64,000 nucleotides of DNA, from positions 4,407,120-4,471,119 of the forward strand of contig OZ025278.1 in NCBI GenBank assembly GCA_964019165.1, given 5' to 3'. This DNA is from Mastigias papua. Taxonomy: Eukaryota; Cnidaria; Scyphozoa; Rhizostomeae; Mastigiidae. Below, piece by piece: positions 24,113-34,797 of this stretch (its first letter is position 1; each line of letters opens with the position of its first letter). Both the position numbers and the translations under genes were made by a program. The notes under the pieces were generated by a model, which saw only the letters and a list, made by a program, of their open reading frames with translations, ran no database searches and had not been told where the DNA came from.

Positions 24113-24824
24113 CGCCCTGGTATGCGATTTTTACTCAATTTTTTACTCAACATTAGATCTCAAAGTTGAGCAGAGTCGAGCATGTGTGGCCAAATGACTC
24201 CTTTTTTCGCTCGACTTTTCACTTAACTTTTCCCTTTATCAGAGAGCCTCTTTTTGAATTCAAATGCGCGCCAAAGAACTGTTCTCAGTGATTCAAGATG
24301 ATGGGATGGAAACGCAAAGCAGCTGCAATTCTAATACTATTAGATGTTGTGAAAGACGAAGATGAGCTGGGTGATTATTCTAAGAGAAGTAAAACAAGGG
24401 GTTGAATGAGAAAAAGAAGAGCGACGGGACGCAAATTCATCAGAACTGATATGATAACCCTCATCGTATTCAAAAGTTCCTGCACTCTCAAATTCATCAC
24501 TCGAAATCTTTGTTTTCGTCGCTTCACTCATAGCCTCGTAACGTAAATGAACCAAAAAAGATTTGTCATCACAAAGATTTTCCTGCCCAACATGACGCTA
24601 CTGCGCATGCTTCCACTCGACGCACTCGACAAGGTGGCCAAAGGACTCAATTTTCACTCAACAACTATTCTTTTGCTCGATGTTTTTGACAGAGATCAAA
24701 CTTCATTTAACTTCACTCGACTCCACTCGACTCATTCAACAAGGTGGCCAAACGGCTCGATTTTTCCCTCGATGTTTTGTCCCAGTAAAAACAGAGTGAA
24801 AAATCGAGTCGTTTGGCTAGTGCC
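24113..24824 (+). mobile_element. Harbinger-like short relic, about 0.7 kb
   Basis: TTA flanks both ends (24110-24112 and 24825-24827). The termini are loosely inverted (CGCCCTGG / CTAGTGCC), and both sides carry GGCCAAA-x-GACTC and ACTCGAC repeats in opposite orientation. A short plus-strand start (24299, MMGWKRKAAAILILLDVV) resembles Harbinger transposase N-termini. No catalytic domain remains. The classification is tentative. Confidence 0.4.
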
Positions 24825-24827
24825 TTA

Positions 24828-26245
24828 GCTTATTTGTCTGCGAGCAGGTAACAGTAATGGCCCATAATGAAACCTTGGTTAAACTTAAAGGAAAGGTGTT
24901 AGGGAATACAAACAGTGCTATTCACAGTTGGCTGTTACTTTTTCAAACACTAGACCTTGATCTTCATATCCAGATATTCCACACAATAAGAACGAAATTT
25001 TCAGGAGATAAAATATATCAGACAATAGACTTCGGTAAAAATATTCTCGGGAAAATATAGAATATTCGGACAAAGGCTGACCAAACTTTTCAAAGATGAA
25101 CCCTAAATACGTCCGGTTGTTGATTCTAAGAGTGCAATTGAACTGTTGAGAAACTCTCAAGGAACTCTGACAACTAAAAATTTTACTAAAGAACTGATTA
25201 TGACTTATAGTATGTTATATATAAATGCGCATTGAAAGTACCCAAATTCTGGAATGAAATCACTTTCCGAAAGTAAACTTTCCGAACTACAGTGAAAAGG
25301 AAATATGACTCATTTTTCCGTCTACGTCATACTTTCTGTTACTTACATAAGGCTATAAAAGCGTCTTCTGACTGAAGTTCAAATTCTTTGTCCTCATCAA
25401 TTCATATCAACAAAATTCAGCATGTAGTCGTAGAAGGATAGAAGATACCTAATGTGACCTGGCTTCATCACAGACGGCTCTTCAATGGAACTTCCTAAAT
25501 ACTCCTCCTTCTTTTATTTCGAAAGATATTTTTTTTGTTTACCACTCTTAGAACATTTTCTTCAAAACGTTTCAAGCCATTCACTTTAAGTTAAGGGGCT
25601 GCAAATGAATCTGTAGGTTTGTCGGAACGTAAACCAATGTACATCCATTATTTTCGATTTGTTTCATATCATTCAATATCCTTTACTTTACTTCAAAAAG
25701 CACTTTGCATGCGTAGGATATGCAAAAACTTTCCGTGTGACAACTTTGGAGACAATTCTTATTTTCATACAACCAACTTTTTGGACAAGTCCTAGTCCAA
25801 AAGTTTGCTAGGTCAAAAATTTTTGAACTTAATATACTCTGGATATTTTCTTCAAGGATTGACATATGGCTCTCCACTGAATGCTTTGCTGAGATTGATA
25901 AACAGTGTACCTGTAAGATTACCATGGTCCCATACTCTGTATAAATGGTCTATGAAAAGCACAGCTGCCACTTCTATACTACTTTGTTACAGCCAAATTG
26001 CAGCAGTGAAATTAGATTTTGTGATCTGGAATGTTGTTACATTTGCTATAAGTCCTGGTTTAAAGTAAATTTATAACTAGGGAGCTCTGTTCATATGCAA
26101 AGTCTACAAGAAACTAGCACTTTGTATATTTATAGAAGAAACTGAGAACATGGCCTAACAAAAGTAGGGTACAAAATTATAAATTTCAGTTGGCTCAAAA
26201 TTTCAATTTAAAGTTATTCTTTTGAACACAATGCAAGTGTAATAC
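24828..26245. other. Non-coding stretch
   Basis: A+T-rich sequence with no supported gene. Confidence 0.3.
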
Positions 26246-26397
26246 CTTCTGCTGATATTTGCATGGTATGCAAAGTCTCACTTTCAAGATTTTGTTTGAG
26301 GGCTGGGGAATAGAGCCCCAGGTCCCTTTCCTCTACATTGATGGTTATACCCATATCACCACAAGATCCTAGAGATGGTTGGATCACTGACATAGGT
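26246..26397 (-). CDS. Possible host exon
   Basis: An acceptor CTTTAACTATAG precedes 26397 and a donor GTATTA follows 26246. The 152-bp open segment reads MSVIQPSLGSCGDMGITINV and continues with an EERDLGLYSPALKQ stretch, with protein-like composition. No family recognised. It may belong to the minus-strand gene at 22.6-23.4 kb or to another. Confidence 0.35.
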
Positions 26398-26911
26398 CTA
26401 TAGTTAAAGTGTATTTTCATTTCACCCTCCAAAATTTAAATTATGTAAACCCATTGCCTATTGTTGTGACCAAATGCTAACAGGGCCTCCCATGAGAACC
26501 AATCTTGAAAGGGACAGATTAACTGTGATAAATGAGTGCTGAAGGCTCACACAACCATAACAAAAAGTGCACTTGTCAATGATATTACACATAACTGAAT
26601 ATAAAAGCATAATATCATAAATCCAAAGATTTAAATGACAGTGAAATGTCTAATGCTCTTTTTAATGATGTTCTGTTGCAGGAAACCAAACATGCATCAT
26701 AACGTATATAAAACCTACTTGTCACCTGAGTCAAATCCGAAAGAAACAACAGTAAGACCTCTTCCTAAATGTTACATATTTAGCAAGCCTTCCAGCTAAT
26801 GGTGGAAGGTCATTACTTTGCATTATCATGAAGTGAGAAATGAAAACTAAATTATCAATAATGGATTACTGATGAACTTTTATGAATCCTATCTTGCTAT
26901 CAACACACAAA

Positions 26912-27112
26912 TGTTGAACATTTGCGTAAACAATCTTTTCAGTCTCTGAACTCGTGCGTGACTGTGCGCCTTTGTGCTTCTTATGTGTCATGTGACTTGA
27001 ATATTGTTTTGTAATTAATTGATTCCGTCTTCTTGAGTTGATGATTTTGCTAAGCCTAGACACGTTGTTTCTGTTCCTGAACTTACTGGCCAATTTACCA
27101 GAAATGGCAACA
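26912..27112 (+). repeat. 5' LTR of the copia element
   Basis: 201 bp from TGTTGAACATT to GGCAACA. The gag start codon used here (27104) lies within its last nine bases. Confidence 0.92.
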
Positions 27113-27126
27113 GGTTATTGGCCCAG
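27113..27126 (+). promoter_or_regulatory. Primer-binding site, half-tRNA-iMet type
   Basis: GGTTATTGGCCCAG directly abuts the 5' LTR. Copia-type elements prime with an internal fragment of initiator tRNA-Met, whose complement is GGTTATGGGCCCAG from memory: one mismatch here. The site also encodes Gag residues 4-8. Confidence 0.6.
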
Positions 27127-28968
27127 GACGTCGAGGCCAGTGTTTGACGGCAAAGAAGATGGCTATGAGCTATGGGAAGATAAAGTTCTGAGCTACATGC
27201 GCATACATAAGCTTATCGATACAATTCTTCCTGTTGACGATGGGGGCGTGTCTGACGATAATTTAGTTCAAGAAAAGAACGCTGAAGTCTTTGCCGAACT
27301 GTCGTTGTATCTGGATGATAAGAGTCTTACATTGATATTCCGTGACGCTAAGGATGAAGGTAGGAATGCCCTTAAAATACTTCGTAAACATTATTTGTCG
27401 TCTAGTGAGACTCATGTTATTGGACTATATACTGAATTAACCTCCTTGAAGAAGGATGACGGTGAAGATCTTACAGACTATATGCTTCGTGCAGAAACCG
27501 CTGCATCTATGTTGAAGAAAGCTGGTGAGGTCGTTTCAGATAATTTAGTCATTGCAATGATGCTAAAAGGTCTTCCCTCTGAGTTTAAATCTTTTGTTAC
27601 CGTTACCACTCAACGTAGAGAGCCTCACACTTTGTCCAGTTTTACACAGGCGCTCAGAACTCATGAGGAAACCATGAAAGCGTGTGAGAAGGAGACTGAT
27701 AGTGATAACGTGATGTTTATGAAAAATCAAAAGATTAGGTGTTACGGCTGCGGAAAAATCGGTCATAAGAAAAGTGAATGCAGAAATCCTAATACATATT
27801 CAAGAATTAGCAGTGAAAAGCAAGGCCAGAAGAGAAGGTGGTCCGTGTGTAGAACGAAAACTCACTACACTTACCAATGTCGGAAGAAAACAAATGAAGA
27901 CTCAGCTAAGAGTTGTGAAGATAAATGTCACACTTTTGCTTTTACAATATCAAGCAGTCCGGAATGCGTGGACACTGTGAATTCTTTCTTAGTTGATACT
28001 GGCGCAACAGCACATATTTTGAATGATAAAAGCCTATTTTCTTCATTTGAATCATCATTTGAGCCAGAAAAGCACTCAATAGTATTTGCTGATGATAGCC
28101 GTGTAAATGGCCTAGTTCATGGAAAAGGAAAAGCAAAGATGCAGTTGAGAGATAGTACTGGCCATGTAAGAGATACAGTGCTTGAGAATGCTTTGTATGT
28201 GCCGAGTTTCCAACAAAATATATTTTCAGTGCAAAGTGCTACCAAACATGGTTCAAGTGTGGAATTTAAAGAAGATAAAGGCTTGCTTAAATGCAAAGGT
28301 GGTACTATATTTGAGATTGTGAAGAAAGATCAGTTGTACTTCCTTAACAGTGTAAATGCGTCTAAATGTGTATCAAGATCTTTGGAGCAATGGCATGAAA
28401 TCATGGGTCACTGCAATATTAAGGATGTGATGCAGTTAGAGAAAGTAACTGAGGGAATGAAAATTACTGATAATGAAATGCCTGATTGTGAAACCTGCAT
28501 TAAAAGTAAAATGGTAAATCAGAGATCCCGTTTACCAGATGAAAAAGCAACAAAACCATTTGAATTTGTGCACAGTGATTTATCTGGACCTGTAAGTCCT
28601 ACTGCCAAAGAAGGGTACCGATATGCCATTTGCTTTGTTGACGACTATTCAGGTTTAACCAATGTTTATTTCTTGAAATGGAAGAGTGATGCTGTTAAAG
28701 CTACAAAGAAATATCTCACTGATATTAAGCCGTACGGAAATGTAAATAGAATTCGTACAGACAATGGTGGTGAATTTACAAGTAAAGAGTTTAAAGATCT
28801 CATGCTGGAAAATCAAATTAAGCATGAAATGTCTAGTCCCGAATCTCCACATCAGAACGGTACAGTTGAAAGGCACTGGAGGTCACTTTTTGACATGGCA
28901 AGATGTATGCTACTTGAATCTGAATTACCAAAATGCTTATGGACATACGCAGTTCTGAATGCATCATA

Positions 28969-29245
28969 CAATCACTGCCAAAAGTCCTTGGAACACCCTT
29001 TGACCGCAGCATTTTCTGTGACAATTATGAGATTCCGGTGAAGCACAACGGATTACGCCCCCCCTACCCCCCAGAACAATGTTGAATTAACGGTTGGGTT
29101 AGCTGACAGTTGTGTGAATGCAATTTGACTTACTTACTGTGTATAAAACCTGTATAAATCAACATTGTTTTCAAGGGGAGAGGGGAACGCTCACCCGCCA
29201 GATCAAAAAATACAGTAAGTGTTCCAAGACTTTTGGCATTGATTG
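28969..29245 (+). repeat. Left 277-bp terminal unit (MITE-like)
   Basis: It has its own inverted ends, CAATCACTGCC and GGCATTGATTG. It includes a poly-C tract. It matches 32161-32438 except for one extra C in that copy. Confidence 0.88.
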
Positions 29246-29730
29246 TCTGAGGAAAATCTGTAAAACGTTGAGGTGTACAGGAAATAGTTGGTGGGGGGTG
29301 GGGGTTTTCCATAGTGCTGAGTTCAATGGTGCCATCTAAAATTACATATATTGGGGGGAAGGTGTAGAATTAAAGGGGTTCATAGAGTTCTACCTCATGA
29401 GTTGCTAATTTAGGTGTATTATTCTTATAGTCGCAGTTGTCTCTTAGTCACAAATAATTGTCTTTCTTTTTCCCCGTTCTTGTCAGTATCGAACACTCGT
29501 GCAATAAAAACAAGTGATTAATACATAGTAAACACATACTGGCAGCAGGAAACTCTTCAATACATGACAAATTTTATTCATATGGCATACAGTTTCTATT
29601 CAAACCCACTAATTTCCTGTCCGTGCAATATGGCGAATGGAAAAGTCTAAGTGGTAAAAAGGGGAATCTAAGGAAAGGTGTCATATATCTAATACTCATC
29701 TACGCCACGCATCAGAATAACTGAGACAAA
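29246..29730. other. 5' flank of the Tc1 transposase
   Basis: Begins TCTGAG, mirrored by CTCAGA at 32155-32160. It includes G-rich runs near 29290 and 29353. No gene. Confidence 0.4.
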
Positions 29731-30810
29731 ATGGTATTTCACGTAAGAATTAGTGCCAAAGCCAGAGCGTATATCTGCTACCTTCGACGAGAGTCCTCCT
29801 TGTCGTACAGGGAGATTGCTCGACGCTGTAGTATCTCACCATCAAGTGCTGTGAGGATATGTCGGGAGGGCTTTTCTAGCCAAAGTACGAAGAAGAGAAC
29901 GGGTCGACCAACATTGATGACGAAGAAAGTCAAGGGCAGATTTATTCGAACTTTCCGCAAAATGAGAGATGAGAACCCGAACGTCAGAATCGTTGACGTC
30001 GCAAAAGAGTGTGAAATCACAAGCATCAGCTACAGAACTCTTGTACGTACATTAAATGATGCTGGGTATCATTTTTTGAGATCCAGAAGAAAAGGTATAC
30101 TTTCATCAGATGACAGGCAACGCAGAGTGCGGTATGCAAAAACAGCTCTGAAAAACTATAACACACACTTTTGGACAGACGAGGTTCTTCTGTATTTGGA
30201 CGGTGTCTCTTTTAGGCACAATCAAAAGCCATATGAAGATGCGTTATGTGCTGGTGGAAAAGTCTGGAGGAAAAGCAATGAAGGGCTGAAATATACGAGC
30301 AAAGGATCGAAAAATTTACCAGGGGGACGTTCGTTGCATCTTTTGGTGGGCATCTCACATTCAACAGGAGTGGTTCTTGCTGAAGAATATGAGAAGATGA
30401 ACGGACCTTGGTTTGCCAAATTTATGCAAGGAACTCTACAAAAGGTCTTAATGGATTGTGCAGTGCTAAAACGCAAGGAGAAATTACTGCTTGTTATGGA
30501 TAATGACCCAAGCCAAAGAAGTATGGTAGCGAAAGATGCCTTGCAGGAAATTGGTGCTGAACTTGTAGAAATACCAGCTAGATCACCAGACCTAAATCCC
30601 ATAGAAAATATTTTTCATAATATTAAGCGTAGTCTTAGGGAGGATGCATTGAAGCGAAAAATTATCAGGGAGGACTTTGAATCATTTAAACAAAGGGTCT
30701 TGAGTACACTTCTCCAGTATGATGCATCTATTATTGACCGCACTGTAGAGACAATGACCCTTCGTCTACAGAGAATTTTAAAGTCTGGTGGATATAGAAC
30801 TAAATACTGA
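29731..30810 (+). CDS. Intact Tc1-like transposase, DD34E
   Basis: 359 residues, about the usual length, with no stop. The N-terminus has two helix-turn-helix units (SYREIARRCSISPSSAVRI and VDVAKECEITSISYRTLVR) around a GRP AT-hook-like segment (KRTGRPTLMTKK). The IS630/Tc1 catalytic domain has Asp150 (FWTDEV), Asp257 (VMDNDPSQ) and Glu292 (SPDLNPIENIF), and 34 residues lie between the last two. The enzyme cuts at TA-flanked ends and reinserts by cut-and-paste. It is the only transposase in the window with all domains in one frame, so it may have moved recently. Confidence 0.95.
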   Translation: MVFHVRISAKARAYICYLRRESSLSYREIARRCSISPSSAVRICREGFSSQSTKKRTGRPTLMTKKVKGRFIRTFRKMRDENPNVRIVDVAKECEITSISYRTLVRTLNDAGYHFLRSRRKGILSSDDRQRRVRYAKTALKNYNTHFWTDEVLLYLDGVSFRHNQKPYEDALCAGGKVWRKSNEGLKYTSKGSKNLPGGRSLHLLVGISHSTGVVLAEEYEKMNGPWFAKFMQGTLQKVLMDCAVLKRKEKLLLVMDNDPSQRSMVAKDALQEIGAELVEIPARSPDLNPIENIFHNIKRSLREDALKRKIIREDFESFKQRVLSTLLQYDASIIDRTVETMTLRLQRILKSGGYRTKY

Positions 30811-32160
30811 ATTCATTCAAATTACTTGCAATATTATATCTTACAGCTTGTTCATTAGTATTTAAACCATATGAATTATGCAGTATTACAGCGAATTTTC
30901 CCTTGTCTATGGTCTCCCAAGGTGTCCTCAACAAGGTGTCCTCAATGAATACCAGTCGCCCTTTGACTTGTATAAGGAGACGATGGAATTATGTAGATAA
31001 GTGAAAAATTTTCCTCTAATATGGCCTTAAACGACCCAATGCCACACTTTTGCTTAAAAAAACTGCGGCCCTATACCTATAAAGCATTAAACTCAATTCA
31101 GCCCAAAGTCGCATTGAATTGGATTCCGTCTCCAATGGTATATTCCAACGGTTTACCATCACGGTTTACCATTCTAGTTTTCCTTATAAAATACGAATCA
31201 ATTCTTCGATATTGCTGCAAGTTTGGAAAAAGTGGTACATGAACACAAACTACAGCTGTCTATATTTGTGAATAAATCTGCTCTAGATTTTCTGAGAAAA
31301 ACGAGAAAAACTGCACGGTTTACCATTTTTTGAAATCTGACTTTGATCCTATTCATGTTTATCTGCGTAAAATGGTAAACCGTGGCTATTTCCCAGATTT
31401 CACTAAGGTACGAGTAATAGACATGTATTTTCGCGTCATCTCATGAAGGTACATATCGATGTACCACTTTTAGCATTGTCCGTTCTTGGGTACCTACTAC
31501 CAGTAAAGGATAGAAGGGAAAATAGAAATGGTAAACCGTGGCCAAATTGCACTCTCGCTACCATTACAATGACACCGTAGCTTGTCAACGCTACGGAGGA
31601 ACAATAGTGTTTACAAAAGTGACGTGCCTATGCCCACTATTGCAACAACATCTTTGTGAAACAATGACCGCATGGGGAGGCATTTTCTGCTCCTGTTGCT
31701 GGAACTACTATTTAAAATAGAAGAAGCCCCATCGTACCTGCATCGTTTCAATGTCACAATCTTGTATAACAGAGGCTTTTACGAAAGAGATGGGTGCTTC
31801 TGCAGGGGCAAAAAGTGGTGTATCGCTCGACGATTCGACGTCTTTGCTGTAGTTCGTTTTTGGTGCAGCGAAGTGCACTGAATGGCATTCCAGTAGCAGT
31901 GTTCTGTTTTTATAGCATACAACCTACTCTTCAATCCATACCAGAAAATTTGACATAGAACGTGATGTTCTGTTACAACATTTATAGTTTTTCTCTCACA
32001 GTGAAAATGCTACCATTTCACGTACCCCACCATGGCTCCTGCCAAAACCAATAGAGATATCGATTTGGAAATATTTCCATTGAAATCAGGACCATGGAAA
32101 ACCCTATGATACATATATATTTTATTGTCATACTATTGCATGGGCAGTATCTGTCTCAGA
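30811..32160. other. 3' flank of the Tc1 transposase
   Basis: No gene. ACGGTTTACCAT recurs four or five times in both orientations between 31149 and 31549 and forms small inverted repeats, the closest pair being 31317-31389. This suggests an inserted or degenerate MITE. Confidence 0.45.
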
Positions 32161-32438
32161 CAATCACTGCCAAAAGTCCTTGGAACACCCTTTGACCGCA
32201 GCATTTTCTGTGACAATTATGAGATTCCGGTGAAGCACAACGGATTACGCCCCCCCCTACCCCCCAGAACAATGTTGAATTAACGGTTGGGTTAGCTGAC
32301 AGTTGTGTGAATGCAATTTGACTTACTTACTGTGTATAAAACCTGTATAAATCAACATTGTTTTCAAGGGGAGAGGGGAACGCTCACCCGCCAGATCAAA
32401 AAATACAGTAAGTGTTCCAAGACTTTTGGCATTGATTG
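32161..32438 (+). repeat. Right 278-bp terminal unit (MITE-like)
   Basis: Direct copy of 28969-29245. Its right end abuts the restored TA in the copia frame. Confidence 0.88.
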
Positions 32439-34566
32439 TATGTCAGGAACAGATGTTTTAATCCACGAATCAGAATGACTCCATATGAAGCAGTAACTGG
32501 TCTTAAGCCAATATTGAGTGGCATGCATAAATTTGGAAATCATTGTTTTGCATACGTCACTACACATGGAAAACTGGATGCTCGAGCTGAACAGTGCATT
32601 TTTATTGGTTATGACAGAGAAAGCCCAGCATACTTGGTATATTATCCTGATGAATGTAAAGTCAGACTTGTGAGAATTGTTCGTTTTACTGATAAACCAA
32701 ATATCAGAGTGAATAAGCTTGAAATGTATGTCGAAGTGCCTCTAAGAGACATCCAAGTTCAACATAATGTCAAGCCTTCTGGTGTAAGTGGAGAAATATT
32801 AACAACTGAAGAACAGCCAAAAGCAGAAGCTACATATAATTCATTTCCAGAATCTGAAGAAGGAAACAAGCAAGATTTATCAGATGCAAAAATGGATGCA
32901 GATAGCAGTAATACAGACAGATATCCAAAACGTAAAAATCAAGGTGTTGCTCCACAATGGCTTGAGGACTACGTACAATTGTCTGATTGCAGTACTACTG
33001 TTGATTATTGTTATAAGGTTGGCTTTGTGCCACAAACATATGAAGAGGCAAAGAATTGTGAAAATGCTGATGAATGGTCAAAAGCAATGGATGATGAAAT
33101 TAATTCTCTTATTGAAAACCAAACATTTGTAGTAACAGAAATACCTGCAAACAAAAATGTTATTAAAGGAAAATGGGTTTATACAAGCAAATTGGAAGCT
33201 GATGGTCAAACTAAATACAAGGCAAGATATGTAGCTAAAGGTTTCACTCAACAAAGTGGTGTTGATTTTGTGGAAACATTTTCTCCAACTGCTAATATGT
33301 CCAGTCTAAGGATGCTTCTACAAGCTTGTGTAGATCAAGATCTTAAAGTCCACCAACTAGATGTTAAAACAGCCTATTTGCATGCACCACTTGACTTTGA
33401 AATATATATGGAACAACCACAGGGATATTCAATATCAAGTGGTGGGAAGAAGTTGGTATGGAGATTGCATAAGTCGTTATATGGACTTAAACAGAGCAGT
33501 CGAAACTGGAATTTTGTCTTAAGAGATCATTTAATTGAGAGTGGATTTGTTCAATCAAAGGTAGATTATTGTTTATTTGTTAGTCGCAAAACGGAAGGTG
33601 TCGTTTATATTATATTTTGGGTTGACGATATTATTGTTGCAGCAAGCAATGATACTTTACTAAACCAAACAAAGGACAGATTAAGCAACAAATTCAGAAT
33701 GAAAGATTTGGGTTCATTAAAGTGGCTTCTTGGAATCGAGTTCAAACGATTCAAGGAAAGCATTGAAATGTCGCAAAGAAAATATTTTGAGAAAATATTA
33801 TCAAAGTTTAACATGCAAGATTGTAAGCCACGCACTAAGTCATGTGATGAAGGCCTGGATAAAAGTGAAGATCAAACTTCTCTACTTAAAGATCCTCTGC
33901 TGTACAGAGAAATAGTTGGTAGTCTTATATATGCTATGTGTTGTACAAGACCAGATTTGAGTTACGTTGTAACTAAATTGTCTCAAAAGGTGTCCAAGCC
34001 AACTGAACAAGATTTGATTGTTGCAAAAGGTGTATTACGATACTTGAAGTATACCTTACATTATGGACTTGTCTTTATGAAATCCAATGGAAACAGTGCA
34101 ATTTCAGGATTTTGTGATGCTGATTGGGCAAGTTCTTCTGATAGACACAGTATTTCTGACTATATTTTTCAGATGAACGAAACTGGGGGTTATGTATCTT
34201 GGAAAAGCAAGAAACAGAAAACTATAGAATTATCAACATGTGAAGCAGAGTATATGGCTTTGGCTTTGTGTGTTCAAGAGGCCAAATATTTGGTTCAGAT
34301 ATACAATGACTTGTATGGCATAATTCGTATTCCTGTCAAAATAGGAGTTGATAACCAAGGAACAATTCTACTTGCTAAAAATCCTGTTATGCATCAAAAA
34401 ACCAAGCATATCAGTGTCAAATACCATTTTGTAAGAGAAGAAGTAATAAGAAAGAACGTTGAACTTTACTACGTTGAATCCAAATATAATGTAGCTGATT
34501 TGATGACCAAGTCACAGTCAAGAAATCGAATTGAACAATTGCTGAAATTCAGAAACTGTAAAGATT

Positions 34567-34574
34567 AGGGGAGG
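34567..34574 (+). promoter_or_regulatory. Polypurine tract of the copia element
   Basis: AGGGGAGG lies directly before the 3' LTR and overlaps the gag-pol stop codon (34566-34568). It is the usual plus-strand primer. Confidence 0.75.
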
Positions 34575-34775
34575 TGTTGAACATTTGCGTAACCAATCTT
34601 TTCAGTCTCTGAGCTCGTGCGTGACTGTGCGCCTTTGTGCTTCTTATGTGTCATGTGACTTGAATATTGTTTTGTAATTAATTGATTCAGTCTTCTTGAG
34701 TTGATGATTTTGCTAAGCCTAGACAGGTTGTTTCTGTTCCTGAACTTACTGGCCAATTTACTAGAAATGTCAACA
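34575..34775 (+). repeat. 3' LTR of the copia element
   Basis: 201 bp, TGTTGAACATT to GTCAACA, followed by the ACAAA duplication. Confidence 0.92.
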
Positions 34776-34797
34776 ACAAATTCCACACAAAGTCTTC

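Larger units (their letters stand above)
28969..32438 (+). mobile_element. Tc1-type transposon bounded by two copies of a 277-bp terminal unit
   Basis: TA flanks both ends (28967-28968 and 32439-32440), and removing one copy restores the copia reading frame. Outer ends are CAATCACTGCCAAAAGTCC and the inverse of CAATCAATGCCAAAAGTC. Each end is a full 277/278-bp unit that itself has both inverted termini, in direct orientation. Between them are 2.9 kb with an intact transposase. This resembles a bacterial composite transposon in plan. Confidence 0.85.
27104..34568 (+). pseudogene. Copia Gag-Pol polyprotein, interrupted by a DNA transposon
   Basis: Coding parts are 27104-28966 (621 codons) and 32439-34568 (709 codons plus stop). 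They are in register once the insertion and its TA duplication are set aside. Features: a Gag CCHC knuckle (CYGCGKIGHKKSEC, about residue 212), protease DTGA (about 297), integrase HHCC zinc site (about 430) and acidic triad at HSDLSG, IRTDNGG and GTVERH (about 491, 552, 587). The RT carries FWVDDI (about 1016) and the RNase H DADWASS (about 1181). Of two in-frame Met codons I chose 27104 because the earlier one (27038) lies deep in the LTR. The product would form cytoplasmic particles, copy the RNA and integrate the cDNA. Confidence 0.9.
26912..34775 (+). mobile_element. Ty1/copia LTR retrotransposon with a nested Tc1-type insertion
   Basis: Two 201-bp LTRs (TGTTGA...TCAACA or GCAACA) are flanked by a direct 5-bp duplication ACAAA (26907-26911 and 34776-34780). 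Between them is one gag-pol frame in the order Gag, protease, integrase, RT, RNase H, which is copia order. The LTRs differ at about six positions, so the insertion is not brand-new. The frame is uninterrupted apart from the 3.47-kb DNA transposon at 28969-32438. Confidence 0.95.

Noticed and set aside
24340..24555. Minus-strand 71-codon Ser/Asp-rich frame
   Set aside because: It lies inside the Harbinger-like relic, opposite the better-supported transposase-type start.
28969..32438. 277-bp direct repeats as LTRs of a retroelement
   Set aside because: Ends are inverted CAATCA/TGATTG with a TA duplication, and the gene inside is a Tc1 transposase.
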